From contig CAJXEF010000076.1 in assembly GCA_913052545.1 (NCBI GenBank), forward strand, positions 1 to 10,020: DNA of 10,020 nt. Direction: 5' to 3'. Both the position numbers and the translations under genes were made by a program. Below the pieces are notes generated by a model that searched no databases, was not told the DNA's origin, and saw only the letters and a list, made by a program, of their open reading frames with translations. The first letter of the stretch is position 1. Every line of letters begins with the position of its first letter. The stretch comes from an uncultured Chloroflexota bacterium (GTDB lineage: Bacteria; Chloroflexota; Dehalococcoidia; UBA3495). Positions 7,000-10,020 of this stretch are shown piece after piece.

Positions 7000-7839
7000 A
7001 TGATTATCGACTCACATTGCCATATTTTCCCAGAAGGCTTTCAAGATCGCCGAACTGAATTAACTCAACTAGACGAAACTTTCAGATCTCTTTTTGAAAA
7101 TCCTAGGACCACACTCGCTACAATTACACAGCTTATAGCGGATATGGACCGCGACCACGTAGATATTTCAGTAATTATGGGTATTGGATGGACTAATAAA
7201 AACATCGCCAAAGAAGCCAATGATCATATTATCCAGGCAACAAAGGAATACCCTGAACGAATCGTAGGCTTCTGTTCTGTTAATCCATTATGGGGAGACC
7301 AGGCAACTAGAGAAATTGAGAGGTGTGCTGGGGAAGGATTAATCGGTATCGGTGAGCTTCACCCAGACACACAGGGTCTCGACATCACAAACAAGAGAAT
7401 TATGGAACCAGTTATGACACCTGCGTTAGCTCTCGAGATACCTGTAGTTATTCATTCCTCCGAACCTGTAGGGCATTCTTATCCAGGCAAGGGAAATACC
7501 ACTCCTGACAAACTCATTGCTTTAATTAATAATTTTCCAGAAAATAAAATTATATGCGCACATTGGGGTGGAGGATTACCATTCTATGCGTTAATGCCTG
7601 AAGTGAATCGAGACTTAAAAAACGTATACTTCGATACAGCAGCTTCCCCTTTTCTATATGATCAAAGAATATTTAATTTAGTAAGTTCTCTCACGAATCC
7701 CGGGAGAATTCTTCTGGCTTCTGACTATCCATTGATTTCTCACAGAAGGGTATCGGTACAATTAGATGAATCTTCATTGGATGCAAGACAAAAATCAGAC
7801 ATCCGCGGGGGCAACGCTAAGATTTTGTTAAATCTGTGA
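7000..7839 (+). CDS. Metal-dependent amidohydrolase (amidohydrolase-2/TIM-barrel family)
   Basis: This 279-residue hydrolase has the metal-binding layout of the amidohydrolase superfamily: IIDSHCHIFP with His6 and His8 at the first strand, GIGELHP with Glu119, VVIHSSEP with His152, IICAHWGGGLPFY with His188, and LLASDYP with Asp242 on the last strand. This is the amidohydrolase-2 group, which holds both hydrolases and decarboxylases (for example the ACMSD-like enzymes), and TatD-like enzymes share the same general plan. The substrate cannot be read from the sequence. No signal peptide is seen, so it is probably cytoplasmic. It is the only gene in the window ending with TGA. It sits 19 bases after proA and 47 before the Mug-type gene, probably in the same operon, although a proline-related function is not implied by the family. 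Confidence 0.88.
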   Translation: MIIDSHCHIFPEGFQDRRTELTQLDETFRSLFENPRTTLATITQLIADMDRDHVDISVIMGIGWTNKNIAKEANDHIIQATKEYPERIVGFCSVNPLWGDQATREIERCAGEGLIGIGELHPDTQGLDITNKRIMEPVMTPALALEIPVVIHSSEPVGHSYPGKGNTTPDKLIALINNFPENKIICAHWGGGLPFYALMPEVNRDLKNVYFDTAASPFLYDQRIFNLVSSLTNPGRILLASDYPLISHRRVSVQLDESSLDARQKSDIRGGNAKILLNL

Positions 7840-7886
7840 TATTGTAAAATGACGCCATTAGAGTGCTTTAAAACAGGGGCAGTCCG

Positions 7887-8414
7887 ATGCTTGTAACTTT
7901 ACCGGATTACCTGAGACCAGGCTTGGATATAGTTTTCGTGGGACTGAATCCCTCCACCATTTCGGTAAAGCAAGGCCATTATTTCGCTAATCCCAGAAAT
8001 AGGTTCTGGAAAGCTTTAAATATGTCAGGCTTGATACCAGTGGAATTAAACCCCGAGTTAGATTCTCACATGATCGACTATGGCATAGGTTTAACTGATT
8101 TAATAAAACGACCAACATCTCAAGCTACAGGGTTAAAAGCCTCAGATTATCGTCAATGGACTCCTGTCCTGAAAGACAAGTTGATATTATATCAACCCAA
8201 GGTAGCCTGCTTCCAGGGAATGTTATGTTATAAAGCATTTTTAAAATATGGCGAGAATCTAAACCTTAAACCAGAACTTGGGTTACAAACGAACATGATT
8301 AATCTAACCCATATATTTGTAGCGCCCAACCCCAGTCCAGCCAATGCTAAATATTCTTCGGTAGATATAGCCAACTGGTACAAGCAACTAGGGCAGGAGC
8401 TATTAAAAATTTAA
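7887..8414 (+). CDS. mug: G/U(T) mismatch-specific DNA glycosylase, Mug/TDG family
   Basis: Mug/TDG enzymes flip out uracil, thymine or ethenocytosine mispaired with guanine and cut the base-sugar bond, starting base-excision repair. At 175 residues this matches bacterial Mug (about 168). Motif 1 is VFVGLNPS with the water-positioning Asn21 (E. coli has GINPG). The following stretch, HYFANPRNRFWKAL, is the family's signature. The second motif is NPSPAN at 148-153, in place of the E. coli NPSGLSR wedge, so lesion discrimination may differ. An AGGGG Shine-Dalgarno sits eight bases upstream of the ATG. The next gene is another base-excision glycosylase, 67 bases downstream. The TDG-type reading is preferred over family 4/5 uracil glycosylases because no iron-sulfur cysteines are present. 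Confidence 0.9.
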   Translation: MLVTLPDYLRPGLDIVFVGLNPSTISVKQGHYFANPRNRFWKALNMSGLIPVELNPELDSHMIDYGIGLTDLIKRPTSQATGLKASDYRQWTPVLKDKLILYQPKVACFQGMLCYKAFLKYGENLNLKPELGLQTNMINLTHIFVAPNPSPANAKYSSVDIANWYKQLGQELLKI

Positions 8415-8481
8415 CCTGACCATTATCCGCGCCTACTCAAATTAATCCAAGCACCAAAATACGATTTTTGAAAGATTTGAT

Positions 8482-9399
8482 ATGGATAGCATCATTAGCA
8501 CCATCTTCCCAGAACCTCCTTACGACTTCGATCTTACAGTTGGCTACCACACATACTATAGATCGCGGTACGGCACAGATTGTTATGTCTATGGTGAGTA
8601 CCGGAGATTATTAAATATAGGAAATAAATTGATACTGGCCTCAGTAAGGTCAATAGGAACCGTAGAATACCCAAAATTGGAGATGACTCTTGAAGGAACT
8701 GCCCTGACGTCTACAGACGTCGGCCAGGCTAAATCACAAATTGAATGGATCCTGGGGACATCACAAAACCTGAACCAGTTTTACGAGTCAATTGTTCATG
8801 ACCAACCATTGAACGATTTTGGCAAAATATTCTACGGGTTGCATCTCCCACACACCCAATCTCCTTACGAAGCGCTAATTCTCGCTGTCCTGGGGCAACA
8901 GATATCAACTAACGTGGCACATTTAATTAGAACGTTAATGATCGAAAAATATGGCTCTTCTGCAAGATATCGAGGAATGGATTACTATTCATTTCCACAA
9001 CCAATACACCTTGCCGAAGCGTCATTAGAAGACTTGCGCCTTTTGAAGATGAGCTATAGAAAAGCTGAGTATATTCTTGGTATTTCAAGAATTATCAGCG
9101 AACAATCAAACTTGCTAGAATTTGAATCTCGCACGGATGACCAAAAAATAATTACCGAAATCACGAGATTACGCGGAGTAGGCAGGTGGACTGCTCAATG
9201 GTTACTGATAAGAGGGTTGGGAAGAATGGATGCATTCCCTATCGGCGATCTGGCTTTGAACCAAATGGTATCGAAGATCTATTTTGACGATACTCCCGTA
9301 ACTGATTATGAAATAGCAAAATTTTCCGACCGTTGGAGCCCGTGGAGAACCTATGCAACAATTTATCTATTCGCGGCTAATCGCCGAGGATTAATTTAA
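8482..9399 (+). CDS. alkA: DNA-3-methyladenine glycosylase II (AlkA-like, HhH-GPD)
   Basis: This 305-residue protein removes alkylated purines, such as 3-methyladenine, by hydrolysing the glycosidic bond. Residues about 1-100 form an AlkA-N-like beta-rich region (YHTYYRSRYGTDCYVYGEYR). Next comes the helical HhH-GPD domain: PYEALILAVLGQQIS (about 128-142), then the helix-hairpin-helix LRGVGRWTAQWLLIRG from residue 230, and the catalytic Asp256 in FPIGDLAL, equivalent to AlkA Asp238. The four cysteines of an endonuclease-III-type iron-sulfur cluster are absent. The ATG is preceded by GAAAG. The gene lies directly after the Mug-type glycosylase and ends 12 bases from the convergent ffh stop. 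Substrate range and any induction by alkylation damage cannot be seen in the DNA; there is no Ada-like domain. Confidence 0.9.
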   Translation: MDSIISTIFPEPPYDFDLTVGYHTYYRSRYGTDCYVYGEYRRLLNIGNKLILASVRSIGTVEYPKLEMTLEGTALTSTDVGQAKSQIEWILGTSQNLNQFYESIVHDQPLNDFGKIFYGLHLPHTQSPYEALILAVLGQQISTNVAHLIRTLMIEKYGSSARYRGMDYYSFPQPIHLAEASLEDLRLLKMSYRKAEYILGISRIISEQSNLLEFESRTDDQKIITEITRLRGVGRWTAQWLLIRGLGRMDAFPIGDLALNQMVSKIYFDDTPVTDYEIAKFSDRWSPWRTYATIYLFAANRRGLI

Positions 9400-9411
9400 C
9401 CATAAACCAAG

Positions 9412-10020
9412 TTACCGGAACATGTTCATCAGCCCACGCGGGTTTTTATTTCGAGAAAATTGTTTCATTATCTTCTGTGTTTGCCTAAACTGGTTCATCA
9501 GTTGGTTGATATCTTGAGCCGTAGTACCGCTTCCCCTGGAAATTCTACGTCTCCTACTGCCATTAATGATTTCAGGACGTTTCCGCTCTTCTACTGTCAT
9601 GGACTGAATAATGGCCTCTATCCTATTCATTTGACCTTCATCAAACTCAGTTGGCATCTTTTTCCCCATCAAATTCATACCGGGTATCATTTCCATTATT
9701 TGTGATAAGGATCCCATTTTCCTCACGCTTTGAATTTGTTGTAGAAAGTCATCCAAATTGAAGGTAGCTTGCCGGAACTTACGTTCCATCTCCTTAGCCT
9801 GATCCTCATCTACAACCTCTTGAGCCTTTTCAATGAGAGTAAGAACATCACCCATAGCTAAGATGCGAGAGGCTAGTCGATCAGGATGGAATGGCTCCAA
9901 TGCATCATTACGTTCGCCGACTCCTATAAATTTGATGGGTACTCCAGTGACCTGAGTAATAGAAAGAGCAGCTCCACCTCTAGCGTCTCCATCCAGTTTA
10001 GTCATTACCAGTCCGGTGAG
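9412..10020 (-). CDS. ffh: Signal recognition particle protein Ffh, C-terminal part (partial, runs off right edge)
   Basis: The 202 visible residues are the end of the GTPase domain and the whole M domain; the N-terminus lies beyond the window. The first residues, LTGLVMTKLDGDARGGAALS, hold the G4 motif TKLD, followed by the G5-like GVGE. Next come PFHPDRLASRILAMGDVLTL and FNLDDFLQQI. The M domain is methionine-rich (GSLSQIMEMIPGMNLMGKKM). The RNA-binding helix-turn-helix carries SRRRRISRGSGT and DINQLMNQF, like E. coli SRKRRIAAGSG, and contacts 4.5S RNA. Ffh with that RNA binds signal sequences of nascent membrane proteins at the ribosome and delivers them to FtsY. It ends with TAA, tail to tail with the glycosylase gene. 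No rpsP or other usual neighbour is visible on this side. Confidence 0.97.
   Translation of the reverse strand, partial: LTGLVMTKLDGDARGGAALSITQVTGVPIKFIGVGERNDALEPFHPDRLASRILAMGDVLTLIEKAQEVVDEDQAKEMERKFRQATFNLDDFLQQIQSVRKMGSLSQIMEMIPGMNLMGKKMPTEFDEGQMNRIEAIIQSMTVEERKRPEIINGSRRRRISRGSGTTAQDINQLMNQFRQTQKIMKQFSRNKNPRGLMNMFR
9431..9450 (+). terminator. Weak candidate terminator for the plus-strand operon, inside the ffh 3' end
   Basis: AGCCC (9431-9435) and GGGTT (9440-9444) pair around ACGC, three of the five pairs being G-C, and run into TTTTTATTT. It lies 32 bases past the glycosylase stop and within the ffh coding strand, so it would end plus-strand transcription over its convergent neighbour. 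The stem is short, so this is a modest call. Confidence 0.3.

Overview
The window reads as an ordinary bacterial chromosome segment of moderate to low GC, with no mobile elements, CRISPR arrays, tRNA or rRNA genes. A marine Chloroflexota-like (SAR202-type) host is my guess from the gene styles, held at low confidence. The most notable item is at the left edge. A minus-strand gene for a glutaredoxin-like protein with a DinB-like C-terminal region has an in-frame TGA exactly where the first active-site cysteine of the CxxC motif belongs (UxxC). A perfect 7-bp hairpin with a GUU loop lies 16 nt after the TGA, as expected of a bacterial SECIS. It is best read as a selenoprotein, not a broken gene.

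Layout, left to right. Positions 1-455 (minus): the glutaredoxin/DinB-like selenoprotein candidate, cut by the left edge. Positions 543-4145 (minus): mfd, the transcription-repair coupling factor, complete. Positions 4146-4399: a divergent regulatory region with a consensus extended -10 promoter for proB, a leader hairpin, and one or two doubtful micro-ORFs on the mfd side. Positions 4400-9399 (plus): five genes in one direction, proB, proA, a metal-dependent amidohydrolase, a Mug/TDG-type uracil/thymine-mismatch glycosylase and an AlkA-type 3-methyladenine glycosylase. Positions 9412-10020 (minus): the 3' part of ffh, convergent with the glycosylase genes and cut by the right edge.

Functionally, proB and proA supply the first two enzymes of proline synthesis from glutamate (the third, ProC, is not here). 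Mug and AlkA begin base-excision repair, and Mfd handles RNA polymerase stalled at lesions, so the window holds three DNA-repair proteins. The selenoprotein candidate is probably a thiol-disulfide or thiol-transfer enzyme. Ffh is the protein part of the signal recognition particle. Six of the seven genes whose ends are visible stop with TAA. One, the amidohydrolase, stops with TGA, so TGA appears to serve as an ordinary stop here as well as the proposed selenocysteine codon.
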